A DNA stretch of 64,000 nucleotides from an uncultured Christensenellaceae bacterium (GTDB lineage Bacteria > Bacillota > Clostridia > Christensenellales > UBA3700): NCBI GenBank assembly GCA_944380355.1, contig CALWHJ010000001.1, positions 62,001 through 126,000 of the forward strand, in the 5' to 3' direction. The notes under the pieces were generated by a model. That model did not search any database. It had not been told where the DNA came from and saw nothing but the letters and a program-made list of their open reading frames with translations. The position numbers were made by a program, and so were the translations under genes. Position 1 is the first letter of the stretch. Every line of letters starts with the position of its first letter. Positions 26,532 to 35,921 of the stretch are shown here, in pieces.

Positions 26532-27833
26532 TCAGTTCTCCTTGTCTTTGAGATATCTCTCCGTATCGCCTACGGCGCGCGAAGAGTATTTGAATTTTCT
26601 GGCTTTTTTATCTCTCGGCGGTCTGTCCAGTACGGGCAAAACGCCGAAGTTGGCATTCATAGGTTGATAGTCGTCGACTATCGTAGATACATGTCTTTGC
26701 AAAGCTCCCGTAACAGTGGTAGAAGGCATTATCAAATCTTCTTTCCCCTCGAGTCTTCTCGCAAGATTTATTCCCGCGATAAGTCCGCTGAGCGTGCTTT
26801 CCATATAGCCCTCTACTCCGGTCATCTGTCCCGCAAAAAATACGAGAGGATATTTTTTTGTTGCAAAGCTTGCGTCGAGTACGCGGGGCGCGTTGATAAA
26901 CGTATTTCTGTGCATTACGCCATACCTTGCAAATTCCGCGTTTTCAAGTCCGGGGATAAGTCTGAATACTCTCTTTTGCTCCCCGAATTTGAGGTTGGTC
27001 TGAAAACCTACTATGTTGTACGCACTGCCCTCTTTGTTTTCCTTTCTTAGTTGTACTACGGCATAAGGTCTTTCGTCGCTGTGCGGGTTGCGGATTCCGA
27101 CGGGCCTTAAAGGACCGTAACGCATGGTATCTTCGCCTCTTCCCGCCATTATCTCTATCGGCATACATCTCTCGAATACGTTGATTTCAAAATCTTTGAG
27201 CTGTGCACGCTCTGCACTGACGAGTTGATTTCTGAATTCGATATACTGCTCCTTATTCATAGCGCAGTTGAGATAGTCCGCGTCTCCTTTGCCGTATCTT
27301 GCGGCAAAAAAAGCCTTGTCGTAATCTATACTGTCCGCCTCGACGATAGGTGCGACCGCGTCGAAAAAGTGGAGATAATCCCCGCCCAAAAGTTTGGCAA
27401 TACACTCGCTCATAGCGTCCGACGTCAAAGGTCCCGTGGCTATCACGACAGGCTGGCTCGAGTCAATCTCTTTTACCTCTTCGCGTATAAGTCTGAAGCC
27501 CCCGAATTCTCTGAGTCTGCTCTCTATGAGAGCAGAAAACTTGTCTCTGTCCACCGCAAGCGCGCCGCCCGCAGGCACGTCGCTCGCATAAGCACACTTT
27601 AGAATAAGACTGTCAAGACGCGCCAGTTCGTACTTTAAAAGTCCCGACGCATTGTCCATACTCTGCGCTTTCAACGAATTGGAACATACAAGTTCTGCAA
27701 GCTTGTCCGTAGAATGGCAAGGAGTGTTTTTAACTCCTCTCATCTCGTACAAATCCACGTCGTATCCGCGCTTTAAAAGCTGATACGCACATTCCGAGCC
27801 GGCAAGACCTCCGCCTATAACTTTAACTCTCAT
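26532..27833 (-). CDS. trmFO: Folate/FAD-dependent tRNA (uracil-54-C5)-methyltransferase TrmFO
   Basis: 433 residues. FAD-binding GGGLAGSE at about 7-14, the [18 protein letters not shown] segment near 50-67, and the C-terminal GMEGY-like [14 protein letters not shown] near 320-333. It makes m5U54 in tRNA using methylene-tetrahydrofolate. The start overlaps the end of topA by 11 nt, so it is translated together with it. Confidence 0.96.
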   Translation of the reverse strand: MRVKVIGGGLAGSECAYQLLKRGYDVDLYEMRGVKNTPCHSTDKLAELVCSNSLKAQSMDNASGLLKYELARLDSLILKCAYASDVPAGGALAVDRDKFSALIESRLREFGGFRLIREEVKEIDSSQPVVIATGPLTSDAMSECIAKLLGGDYLHFFDAVAPIVEADSIDYDKAFFAARYGKGDADYLNCAMNKEQYIEFRNQLVSAERAQLKDFEINVFERCMPIEIMAGRGEDTMRYGPLRPVGIRNPHSDERPYAVVQLRKENKEGSAYNIVGFQTNLKFGEQKRVFRLIPGLENAEFARYGVMHRNTFINAPRVLDASFATKKYPLVFFAGQMTGVEGYMESTLSGLIAGINLARRLEGKEDLIMPSTTVTGALQRHVSTIVDDYQPMNANFGVLPVLDRPPRDKKARKFKYSSRAVGDTERYLKDKEN

Positions 27834-29910
27834 TTTTAGTCTCTATTATCTCGGTATGTCTGCACGACTTGTTTGTGCATACGTACTTTGTCGAGTCTTT
27901 GCTTTTGACTATTTTCATAGTACTCTTGCACTCGGGGCAAAAGTAGGGCGCGGGCAAATCCCACGATATGAATTTACAGTCGGGATAGTTCATACACGAG
28001 TAGTATTCAGTCCCTTTCTTGGAAAATTTTTTGGCGACTCCACCGCCACATTGCGGACATTTGGCAACAGCCTCGCCGTAGGGCTTGGTATTGCGGCACT
28101 TGGGGAAGTTGGGGCAAGCAAGGAATTTTCCGAATTTGGAATCCTTGACAACCATACGCGCCCCGCATTTCTCGCAAATTACGTCCGTTTCCTCGCTCTT
28201 GGGCTTGACCTTGCCTTGGTACTTGACTTCGAGTACCTTGTTGTGGAAGTCGGTATAGAAGTCGGCAATAACGTCATACCATTTGATATTGCCCTCTTCT
28301 ATCTTATCGAGATTGTTTTCCATATCGGCGGTAAACTTGGTGTTCATAATCTCGGGGAAGTTCTTTTCGAGCTGTTCGCAGACGAGTTCTCCGAGTTCGG
28401 TAGGTTTCATATTTTTACCGTCTTTTTCGATATACGTACGCTTATAGAGTACGGTAATTGTCTTTTCGAAAGTGGAAGGACGACCTATGCCGTTTTCTTC
28501 CATGGCCTTGATAAAAGAGCCGTCGGTATATCTTTGAGGAGGCTTGGTAAATTTCTGTTCGCCCGATATATCCTTGAGATAGAGCGTTTCGCCCGTATTG
28601 AGATTGGGTAACTCTTTAGAGTTATCCTTGTCGGGATTACTCTGGTATGCCGAGGTATATCCGGGGAAAGTACATACCTTTCCTTTAAGGGTATAGCCGT
28701 ATCTTCTGTCGCTTTCGGACACTATATGAACGGTAAGAGTATCGTATACCGCGGGTGCCATCTGGCTGGCTACAAACCTGTCATAGATAAGTTTGTAAAG
28801 CTTGTAGTCGTTGCGGCTGATTTTGTCCTTTATAGACTCGGGAGTACGCTCGAGCGTAATAGGACGTATTGCTTCGTGCGCGTCCTGCGCTCCCGCTCCG
28901 GTAGCATACACATTGGGTTTTACTGGACAATAATTCTTGCCGTAATTAGTCTGAATAAACTGCAAAGCTTCTCTTTGGGCATCATCCGAAACTCTCACGC
29001 TGTCGGTACGGATGTAAGTAACGAGCGCGATTTGACCTTCGCCTTCGACCTCTACGCCTTCGTAGAGTTTCTGAGCCGTCTGCGTAACCATCGACGCGCT
29101 GAAGCCCAGCTTGGATATAGCGTCTTGTTGCATAGTCGAAGTGGTAAAAGGAGGAGCGGGTTTTGATATGGACTGCGACCTCTTGACGTCGTCTACCTTC
29201 CACGCGCCTTTTTTGCTTCCTTCGATTATTCTGTCGGCAACTTCTTTTGTTTCGACCTTTACTTTTTTATTGTCTACGTCAACGAATTCACACTTGAAAG
29301 ACGTTGCGTTTTCACTCAAATCCTTGACAAGCTGAGCGGTAATCGTCCAGTATTCCTGAGGTACGAAACTTCTTATTTCCCTCTCTCTGTCGACTACCAT
29401 TTTGAGCGCGACGGACTGCACTCTGCCTGCAGAAAGTCCGCTCTTTATCTGATGCGATATGATAGGAGAAAGCTCATATCCCATAAGTCTGTCAAGCACT
29501 CTTCTTGCTTGTTGAGCGTCTACGAGTCCCATATTGATTTCTCTGGGATTTTCAAGAGCATGCTGTACTGCTTTTTTGGAGATTTCGTTGAAAACTATTC
29601 TTACCTTTTTATCCTTTATGCCGCATACGTTGGCAAGGTGCCACGATATAGCCTCTCCCTCACGGTCGGGGTCGGCAGCGAGATAAACGGTATCGCACTT
29701 GGCAATATCTTTCTTTATCATCTCTATAACGGACTTTTTGTCCTCGGATATGACGTACTCGGGCTTGAAGTTGTTCTTAACGTCGATACCCAGACTCTTC
29801 TGAGGAAGGTCGCTTACGTGACCTTTTGACGCCACTACCCTGTAGCCGCTACCCAGATATTTGGAGATGGTCTTTGCCTTATGAGGCGACTCTACAATTA
29901 TAAGTTTCAT
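27823..29910 (-). CDS. topA: DNA topoisomerase I
   Basis: 695 residues. Toprim domain at the start (IVESPHKAKTISKYLG), catalytic Tyr in TYIRTDS near 293-299, then three C-terminal zinc-ribbon fingers (CEKCGARM..., CPQCGGGV..., CPECKSTM...), the third with CTNKSCRH. Relaxes negative supercoils. AAGGAG precedes ATG 29910. Follows dprA, as in Bacillus. Confidence 0.97.
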   Translation of the reverse strand: MKLIIVESPHKAKTISKYLGSGYRVVASKGHVSDLPQKSLGIDVKNNFKPEYVISEDKKSVIEMIKKDIAKCDTVYLAADPDREGEAISWHLANVCGIKDKKVRIVFNEISKKAVQHALENPREINMGLVDAQQARRVLDRLMGYELSPIISHQIKSGLSAGRVQSVALKMVVDREREIRSFVPQEYWTITAQLVKDLSENATSFKCEFVDVDNKKVKVETKEVADRIIEGSKKGAWKVDDVKRSQSISKPAPPFTTSTMQQDAISKLGFSASMVTQTAQKLYEGVEVEGEGQIALVTYIRTDSVRVSDDAQREALQFIQTNYGKNYCPVKPNVYATGAGAQDAHEAIRPITLERTPESIKDKISRNDYKLYKLIYDRFVASQMAPAVYDTLTVHIVSESDRRYGYTLKGKVCTFPGYTSAYQSNPDKDNSKELPNLNTGETLYLKDISGEQKFTKPPQRYTDGSFIKAMEENGIGRPSTFEKTITVLYKRTYIEKDGKNMKPTELGELVCEQLEKNFPEIMNTKFTADMENNLDKIEEGNIKWYDVIADFYTDFHNKVLEVKYQGKVKPKSEETDVICEKCGARMVVKDSKFGKFLACPNFPKCRNTKPYGEAVAKCPQCGGGVAKKFSKKGTEYYSCMNYPDCKFISWDLPAPYFCPECKSTMKIVKSKDSTKYVCTNKSCRHTEIIETKNES

Positions 29911-29918
29911 ATTTCTCC

Positions 29919-30944
29919 TTAAAGCGTAGGCACAATTTCATAAAAATTGCCCTGTATTTTTCTGATTAATCCCATTATCTCAAGCTCCGTCAATATGGAC
30001 GAAAGCTGTCCCGTAGACATTCCCGCACCGACGATTAAGTCGTAGAAGTGCTTGCTGCCGTCTTTGAGCAACTCCATTACGGATTGCTGTTCCAAGTTGA
30101 GTTGCACGTACCTCGCGGGCGAATCTTGCGAGTACACTCCGAGCGCGTCCGTAACGTCTTCGGGAGTGAGTACGCAAGTTGCCTGAAGTTCGCGTATTTT
30201 AGCGTTGCAACCTTTGCTTGCCGTTGAAAATATACTTCCCGGCACGACAAAAAGTTCTCTCCCCTGCTCGAGCGCGTAGTCCGCGGTAATGAGCGAACCG
30301 CTCTTCTCGCCCGCCTCGGGTATAAACACTCCGTCCGACAGCGCGCTTATTATTCTGTTGCGCTCGGGAAAGTGATATTGCAATGATTTAGAGCCTAGCG
30401 GGTATTCGCTTATCACAAGTCCTCTCGATACAATCTCTTCTTCGAGAGAAAGATTTTCGGGCGGATAACATATATCCAATCCGTTTGCTACCACCGCTAT
30501 CGTATCTCCGCCGAGGTCGAGACACAGCCTGTGCCCTACACTGTCCACGCCTCTTGCCAGTCCGCTGACTATTACAAGTCCGCTCTCTACAAACTTGGGG
30601 ATAAAGTTTGCAAGTATGTTCTTGCCGTATACCGTCATCTTTCTCGTACCGACGACGGCTATTTTTCGAGGACGGTTGATTAAAGACAAGTTGCCTTTGA
30701 AATAAATCACGTACGGCGGGTCGTATATATTTGCGAGTTTCTCGGGATACTCCTTGTCGAGAATCGTCAGAATACCTATTCCGCGTTTTTCGCACTCTTT
30801 GATTATTTTATCCGCATCGGCATAGTCTTTATACAGCTTCGACGGTTTGTCCGTGCTTTCGTACGCCTTTTTGCGGGCGTTGTAACTCTGCAAACACGAG
30901 AGCATTATAAGTGCTTTTGCGTCGTTGTCGTACTCTCTAAGCAT
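29919..30944 (-). CDS. dprA: DNA processing protein DprA (Smf)
   Basis: 341 residues. Rossmann-like DprA core with VVGTRKMTVYG near 97-107, SGLARGVDSVGHR near 125-137 and the C-terminal winged-helix domain (about 275-341). Loads RecA onto incoming single-stranded DNA in transformation. GAGGA upstream of ATG 30944. Its presence beside comM suggests DNA uptake or repair roles but does not prove competence. Confidence 0.95.
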   Translation of the reverse strand: MLREYDNDAKALIMLSCLQSYNARKKAYESTDKPSKLYKDYADADKIIKECEKRGIGILTILDKEYPEKLANIYDPPYVIYFKGNLSLINRPRKIAVVGTRKMTVYGKNILANFIPKFVESGLVIVSGLARGVDSVGHRLCLDLGGDTIAVVANGLDICYPPENLSLEEEIVSRGLVISEYPLGSKSLQYHFPERNRIISALSDGVFIPEAGEKSGSLITADYALEQGRELFVVPGSIFSTASKGCNAKIRELQATCVLTPEDVTDALGVYSQDSPARYVQLNLEQQSVMELLKDGSKHFYDLIVGAGMSTGQLSSILTELEIMGLIRKIQGNFYEIVPTL

Positions 30945-30956
30945 ATTCCTCTACCG

Positions 30957-32489
30957 TCAGTCCCAGTATTTTCTGTCGAGAGAACGGTATTGCACCGCCT
31001 CTGCCACGTGTTTTGCCAGAATCTTTTCGTCCCCTTCCAAATCGGCTATGGTACGCGCTACTTTGAGCACCCTGCTCGTTGCTCGCGCCGTAAGGTTAAG
31101 ACGCGTAAAAGCGTTTTTTAGAAGTTTTTCTCCCTCGGCATCGAGTGCGCAATACTTCTTGAGCTGAGCGTTGGTCATCTCGTCATTTGTCTTTGTCTTG
31201 GTACCTTTATATCTCTCGCGCTGAATTGCCCTAGCCTTTTCGACGCGCGCTTTTATAGTCGCGCTGTCCTCGTCGGGTATTGTGCTTCTGAAGTCCTCGT
31301 AAGACACTGCGTCGACTTCTATCTGCAAATCTATTCTGTCAAGAAGCGGTCCCGACAATTTTGATATGTATCTGTGTATCTCTCCCGGCGTACACTTGCA
31401 TTGTTGTGTAGACGAGCCGAGATTTCCGCAAGGACAGGGATTCATACTTGCCACAAGCATAAATCTCGCGGGATATTCGAGCGTCTGTTTTGCTCTCGAC
31501 ACCACTGCCATCCCGTCCTCGAGAGGCTGTCTTAAGGTTTCGAGAGTACGTCTTTGGTACTCGGGCATTTCGTCGAGAAAAAGTACGCCGTTGTGCGCAA
31601 GACTTATCTCTCCCGGACGCGCGTTACTGCCTCCGCCCATAAGCGCGGGTACGGTCGCGGTATGATGAGGAGTGCGGAAAGGTCTTGTAGCGACTATTCC
31701 CACGCTGTTATCCAAAATACCCGCGACGGAATGTATCTTGGTGACCTCAATGGCTTCCTCGAAAGTCATATCTGGCATTATTGTAGGCACGCATTTTGCC
31801 ATCATAGTCTTGCCCGCTCCGGGAGGTCCTATCATAAGTACGTTGTGTCCGCCCGCGACAGCTATCTCTAGTGCGCGCTTGGCAACGTACTGCCCTTTTA
31901 CTTCTTTGAAGTCCACACCGTATTTATTTTCGGCTTTGGCTCCCGAAAACTCGCTGGTCTTCAAAGGCTCAACCTGAGATTTTCCCGACAGAAAATCTAC
32001 AACCTGATTGAGCTTATCGAAAGCGTAAACCTCTATACCCGATATAAAGCTCGCTTCTTTTGCGTTAGCCGACGGGATTATAAACTTCTTGTGTCCGTCC
32101 TGAAGAGCCGCTATTATGAGAGGCATAACTCCCTTGACGTGATTTATCGAGCCGTCGAGCGAAAGCTCTCCGAGTACGATATAGTCCTTATAATCTTTGC
32201 ACTCTGCCGCTTCGCTCGCTATAAGTATTCCCAGTGCTATCGCGAGGTCGAATTGCGAGCCTTCTTTTTTTACGTCAGCAGGTGCGAGATTGATAGTTAT
32301 CTTGCGGACAGGATAGGGATAAAGACTGTTTTTTATTGCCGAGCGCACGCGCTCTTTGGATTCTTTTACGGCTGTATCCGCCAGTCCTACGGTATCGTAG
32401 GAAGGCAGTCCGGAATTGAGGTCTACCTCTATCAGCACTTCGTAGCCGTCTATTCCGCTTAAAGCGTAACTCCTCGTCTTTGCAAGCAT
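30957..32489 (-). CDS. comM: ComM/YifB-type AAA+ ATPase (Mg-chelatase-like)
   Basis: 510 residues. N-terminal Lon-protease-like domain (about 20-150), AAA+ core with GPPGAGKTMMA near 221-231 and FLDEMPE near 304-310, and a Cys-rich MNPCPCGNLG segment near 352. A replicative-type branch-migration helicase that helps integrate DNA in transformation (shown in other bacteria). GAGGGG-like AAGGGG before ATG 32489. First gene before dprA. Confidence 0.94.
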   Translation of the reverse strand: MLAKTRSYALSGIDGYEVLIEVDLNSGLPSYDTVGLADTAVKESKERVRSAIKNSLYPYPVRKITINLAPADVKKEGSQFDLAIALGILIASEAAECKDYKDYIVLGELSLDGSINHVKGVMPLIIAALQDGHKKFIIPSANAKEASFISGIEVYAFDKLNQVVDFLSGKSQVEPLKTSEFSGAKAENKYGVDFKEVKGQYVAKRALEIAVAGGHNVLMIGPPGAGKTMMAKCVPTIMPDMTFEEAIEVTKIHSVAGILDNSVGIVATRPFRTPHHTATVPALMGGGSNARPGEISLAHNGVLFLDEMPEYQRRTLETLRQPLEDGMAVVSRAKQTLEYPARFMLVASMNPCPCGNLGSSTQQCKCTPGEIHRYISKLSGPLLDRIDLQIEVDAVSYEDFRSTIPDEDSATIKARVEKARAIQRERYKGTKTKTNDEMTNAQLKKYCALDAEGEKLLKNAFTRLNLTARATSRVLKVARTIADLEGDEKILAKHVAEAVQYRSLDRKYWD

Positions 32490-32571
32490 CTTTTTCCCCT
32501 TTCGTTATCTGTTTCTTAAATTGCTTCTATATGGCACACAAACTCTTTTGAGTATTTGCAATAGATATTCA

Positions 32572-32634
32572 GCTGAGTGTAAAAAGCTTTTCCCTTTACG
32601 ACTTAACTCAGCCCGTACGCGTATACAAGCTGAG
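32572..32634 (-). other. Overlapping alternative hairpins upstream of comM
   Basis: The ACTCAGC block (plus strand, 32606-32612) can pair either with GCTGAGT at 32572-32578 (7 bp, plus an inner GTAAA/TTTAC stem) or, by its core, with GCTGAG at 32629-32634. The two pairings exclude each other. This lies after the stop of the upstream membrane protein and 80 nt before comM. No U-tract follows either. Confidence 0.35.
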
Positions 32635-32645
32635 CTATGAATAAT

Positions 32646-34766
32646 TTATTTTGTAGCTTTCTTTGCTTTAGGATTGTTTTTCTGCTTGGGCTTTTCTACG
32701 GGTTTATCTGCCGTAGCTTCGCCTGTCTGTTCCTCAAGCTCGTTTACGTTGCCCGTAGCGATAGGCTTTACGTAAGAATTGAACAATACGTCCACCATTA
32801 CGTATAGCATATAGAATACCACGCCTACCGTAATGATACTGAAGATAATCATAAACGCGCTCTTAGGCTCGAATGACAGCCAACCCGCATTGTCCACACC
32901 GGAGATAAATCCGCTTTGAGAGATGTACTGCGCAATGTTGAGGAAGGACAACGTAGCTAGTGCCGACATTCCTATATACAGTCTTACGTCGGGCGTAAGG
33001 ACGATATACAATATCAAAAGCATAAGACCCATAGGCATAGTTACGAGCGTAGCCTGAGTGCCCAGTGCGGAATATGCTATGAAAGTCATTGCCGAGAGAA
33101 GCACGAGGTCAAGTCTGTTGGCAGTACGGATATAGTGGAAAATCGCGAGCGCGCTCATAGCTATTACGAGCAACCAACCTCCCATTTGGAAGAATACGCT
33201 CGAACTTCTTGCCTTGTCAGCCGAAGCGAATATTCCGTAGAGATTAAAGGTATTGTCAGAGAGCAAAGGATTTGCCGCGTTGAAGAAACCGTACGTTTTC
33301 TTGAATACGAAGAGTACGTTGCCGCCGGCTACTTCTGCCCAGCACAGAGGCAAAGACAAGAGATAGAAGCCTACGAAACAGCATACCATCGTAACCACAG
33401 TCTTTGCAATCGACGTCTTGTCTGTGCACATTGCGTAAATCTGATAGAGAAGTACTATAGGCAAGAGCAAGAGAGCGTAGTTGCTGAAGAAGAGCGCGAG
33501 CGTATAATAGACGCCTGTCTGAATATATTTCTTTTCGAGCATCGATACAGCGGTAAGTAAGAGGAATGCCATAGCTACGTTTTCCATTGTGCCGTAAAGC
33601 GTGCCGAGTATAAAGAATACGGGCAATACGGCATATACGAAACCGTAAGCCGTAGCCATACGTTCTTTTTGATATTTTGCCGTAACGTTATACAACGTAT
33701 AGCAAATTGCTATGTCCGCGATAATAGCGGGAACTCTGACCAAGATAGCATAACCTACTTCCTGAAGATTGAGCGCCTTGCCTATATAACCTATAAGACC
33801 GAGTACCCAGAGAATACCCTGCGCCTCGTAAGTCGAATTGGAGTAATAAGATACGTAACCGTTGGTTGCGATACCCTTTGCAAGAGCAACCCAGCTTGCG
33901 ATGAGGTCGTTACCCTCTGCGGTAGCAAGCACGATAATAAATCTTATGGCAAAAGCGGCAAGCAAGACGTAGACGAAGTTTGCCGTATTGCTGGTCATCG
34001 TATTGAGGAACTTGTCCGCTTTAGTGGTGCCGTTGTTGGGAGCAAGGGGCTTGTTTTTGATAATAGAGCGGATAAGGAAGTACATACCTGTCAAAAAGCC
34101 TGCGCTAATAAGCGTAAACAAAACTACGAAAGTAATAGAGCCGCCGTCAGACAGCGTATAACCCTCTTTCATCTTGAGGATAGTTATATCGGTATCTTCG
34201 CTTACGCCGTCGACTTTCTGCAAAGAGATATTGTCAAAATATACAAGACCTGTAGCCGACTTGTCGGGAGTACCTACTGCCGCAACGATTACCACTTCGC
34301 CGCTTACGGTGGAAGTAAAATACATTTCTTTTTCTTCCCAACCCGTAGTCGTACCTGTCAATACGATACCCGTAGTTTCTGTCGCGCCGTCGATATACAC
34401 GCCTGCCGTACCCGATATCGAAGATACGTTTACGTATGCCGAAAGTTTGTAAGTAGCATTCTTTTCAAGTCTTACCGTCTGATAAACGTACTGGTAAGCC
34501 GAAGTGGAATTGTTGAGATAAAGATAATACTTACCGAGTGAAGAATTGTACTCGTTGGAGCCGTCGTTGACGTTTCTTCCCCAGTTAGCGGTAGTGCCCG
34601 CCTGTACTGTCCAGTCGGAAGCTTTAGTGGATTCGGCGTCGAATTTCTCGAAGTCGCCGTTGGCAATAATTTCCGTATCGTAATCCACCCTGTTGGAGCT
34701 GCAAGCAACAAGCAGGAGAGAAACGATAGTCACGATTAATAAAATTATTACTGTTTTTTTCTTCAT
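32646..34766 (-). CDS. Lipobox + CBM-like domain + polytopic membrane protein (GT-C-like)
   Basis: 706 residues from ATG 34766, chosen because AAGGGG precedes it and the longer frame runs through the promoter. The N-terminus is a signal peptide with lipobox LLLVACSS (Cys about 22). Next is a beta-sandwich domain, about 30-180 (IIANGDFEKFD, YQTVRLEKNATYKLSAYVNV, GLVYFDNISLQ), like a CBM_4_9 carbohydrate-binding module. One membrane segment follows near 210 and about ten more, with an ExND motif (AEGNDLIASW) in the first outside loop, as in GT-C glycosyltransferases using lipid-linked sugars. A basic Lys-rich tail ends it. No function can be stated; glycan transfer at the cell surface is the best guess. 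Single-gene unit. Confidence 0.7.
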   Translation of the reverse strand: MKKKTVIILLIVTIVSLLLVACSSNRVDYDTEIIANGDFEKFDAESTKASDWTVQAGTTANWGRNVNDGSNEYNSSLGKYYLYLNNSTSAYQYVYQTVRLEKNATYKLSAYVNVSSISGTAGVYIDGATETTGIVLTGTTTGWEEKEMYFTSTVSGEVVIVAAVGTPDKSATGLVYFDNISLQKVDGVSEDTDITILKMKEGYTLSDGGSITFVVLFTLISAGFLTGMYFLIRSIIKNKPLAPNNGTTKADKFLNTMTSNTANFVYVLLAAFAIRFIIVLATAEGNDLIASWVALAKGIATNGYVSYYSNSTYEAQGILWVLGLIGYIGKALNLQEVGYAILVRVPAIIADIAICYTLYNVTAKYQKERMATAYGFVYAVLPVFFILGTLYGTMENVAMAFLLLTAVSMLEKKYIQTGVYYTLALFFSNYALLLLPIVLLYQIYAMCTDKTSIAKTVVTMVCCFVGFYLLSLPLCWAEVAGGNVLFVFKKTYGFFNAANPLLSDNTFNLYGIFASADKARSSSVFFQMGGWLLVIAMSALAIFHYIRTANRLDLVLLSAMTFIAYSALGTQATLVTMPMGLMLLILYIVLTPDVRLYIGMSALATLSFLNIAQYISQSGFISGVDNAGWLSFEPKSAFMIIFSIITVGVVFYMLYVMVDVLFNSYVKPIATGNVNELEEQTGEATADKPVEKPKQKNNPKAKKATK

Positions 34767-34799
34767 TGTTATCCCCTTGCAAGATATTCTTTTATATTT

Positions 34800-34828
34800 A
34801 TAATAAATGATTATCGGCAATTTGACAA
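34800..34828 (-). promoter_or_regulatory. Promoter of the lipobox membrane protein gene
   Basis: TTGTCA (34828-34823), 17-nt spacer, TATTAT (34805-34800). Confidence 0.65.
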
Positions 34829-35035
34829 GTACTTATTTAATATTTTATTAAAAATATAAGTAAATTATATAATTAAATAAAAATAAACTAAAACGCAGCC
34901 GCTCGCACGCCTTATTATCCCCTGCGCCCGACCGCACACCAGCCGATTTTAAGACTTACAAGAATACACTGGAATAAAAATATTTCTGTTCACAAAACGC
35001 GAAGATAAATTAGTTCTGAACGCATAGGAACGAAT

Positions 35036-35060
35036 TAATACTTGCCGTATTACGATGACG
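35036..35060. repeat. Palindromic element fragment (apex)
   Basis: TTAATACTTGCCGTATTACG and the following bases match the apex of the typA leader element (about 62000-62024) almost exactly; the core TAATAC-TTGCC-GTATTA is a hairpin. Confidence 0.75.
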
Positions 35061-35104
35061 CAGAATTGAAAAGCGGAAACGCAGAATTGACATATATATA
35101 AACT

Positions 35105-35124
35105 CAGTACCGCCGAGAAGGGGG
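35105..35124. repeat. Palindromic element fragment (terminal arm)
   Basis: AGTACCGCCGAGAAGGGGG repeats the outer arm of the typA leader element; the similarity stops after the G-run. Confidence 0.65.
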
Positions 35125-35233
35125 AAGCACTTGCCTTTGCATAGCAAATGTGCTGCGCAATTCAAAATGCATTGATTAAGGGAGTTACAAGGCAAAGCGC
35201 AAAAACCACAAAAGCATAATTGACAATAAAAAT

Positions 35234-35262
35234 ATCCGCTTACCTTTGCAGGTAAGTCGGAT
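35234..35262 (-). terminator. rplS terminator
   Basis: On the minus strand ATCCG-A-CTTACC / GGTAAG-CGGAT with a 6-nt loop, followed by ATTTTTATTG. About 70 nt past the rplS stop, with a repeat fragment in between. Confidence 0.85.
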
Positions 35263-35282
35263 AGAATAATTAGCCAAAAATC

Positions 35283-35331
35283 AGTACCGCCGAGAAGGGG
35301 TGCAAGCTAGGCTGTAAACAGTGGATTTTGC
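35283..35331. repeat. Palindromic element left half next to rplS
   Basis: 49 nt starting AGTACCGCCGAGAAGGGGTG and ending GTGGATTTTGC match 61925-61973 with few changes. It stops 3 nt before the rplS stop codon (minus strand), so half an element is inserted or left in the rplS 3' region. Confidence 0.75.
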
Positions 35332-35334
35332 TTA

Positions 35335-35691
35335 TTACTTGGTTGCAGCTTTGGTGATTTCTCTGAGTCTTGCAGCTTTACCGAACTTATTTCTTAGATA
35401 ATAAAGCTTAGCTCTTCTTACACGACCGCGACGTACTACTACGATGCTGTCAATCTTAGGAGAGTGCAAGGGGAAAGTTCTTTCTACGCCTACGCCGAAA
35501 GACACTCTTCTAACCGTAAAAGTCTCTCTGATGCTGCCGTTTTTAAAGGAAATGATAACGCCTTCGTAAGCCTGAATTCTTTCCTTGTCGCCTTCCTTGA
35601 TTTTTACGTTAACTCTTACGGTGTAACCTACTTTGAGTTCGGGAAGGTCGGTACGCATACCCTCTTTTTCTACTACATCAACTATGTTCAT
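35335..35691 (-). CDS. rplS: 50S ribosomal protein bL19
   Basis: 118 residues from ATG 35691, where GGAGG is 8 nt upstream; the longer frame (35769) adds non-L19 residues. Conserved blocks are present: [40 protein letters not shown]. Sits at the 30S-50S interface. It has its own promoter and terminator, so it is transcribed apart from trmD here. The ~85-nt leader could hold an L19 autoregulatory structure, but I did not identify one. Confidence 0.97.
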   Translation of the reverse strand: MNIVDVVEKEGMRTDLPELKVGYTVRVNVKIKEGDKERIQAYEGVIISFKNGSIRETFTVRRVSFGVGVERTFPLHSPKIDSIVVVRRGRVRRAKLYYLRNKFGKAARLREITKAATK

Positions 35692-35781
35692 TTGACTTAC
35701 CTCCATATTTACGCAAGATATTCGTGTTCGTTTTGGGATTTTGTACGACAGAGGAATATCCGAAGTCATTGTTGCTAAAAT

Positions 35782-35810
35782 ATTCTATCACCAAAAATAT
35801 ATTAAATCAA
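35782..35810 (-). promoter_or_regulatory. rplS promoter
   Basis: TTGATT (35810-35805), 17-nt spacer ending TGA (extended -10), TAGAAT (35787-35782). Confidence 0.65.
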
Positions 35811-35892
35811 GCGTTTTACAAGCTTTTTTTATAAAATTTTGCCATTTTGAGTGAGTTTTTCATAAAAAACAGTTGCTTGGAGCGTCGTTTTT

Positions 35893-35921
35893 ATAAAAAT
35901 TGCCTTTTGTAAAAGCAATTT
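35893..35921 (-). terminator. Terminator of the long rimM...yraN run
   Basis: AAATTGC-TTTT / AAAG-GCAATTT stem with short loop, followed on the minus strand by TTTTTATAAAA. The stem begins at the yraN stop codon. Confidence 0.82.

Larger units (their letters stand above)
34829..35233. other. Gene-free, repeat-rich interval
   Basis: About 400 nt with no supported gene. The left part is AT-rich. From about 35030 it holds fragments of the palindromic element also present at 61926-62087, a direct repeat CGCAGAATTGA (35059-35069 and 35080-35090), and a hairpin around AGCAC...TTTGC / GCAAA...GTGCT near 35127-35153. A short frame on the minus strand (35010-35195) is read-through of the repeat. Confidence 0.6.

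Noticed and set aside
35010-35195. Small minus-strand frame of 61 codons
   Set aside because: It reads through the palindromic repeat; a similar peptide pattern appears opposite the copy at 62000, so it reflects the repeat.
35692-35780. Known ribosomal-protein leader in front of rplS
   Set aside because: The leader is long enough, but I could not match a defined L19 structure by eye.
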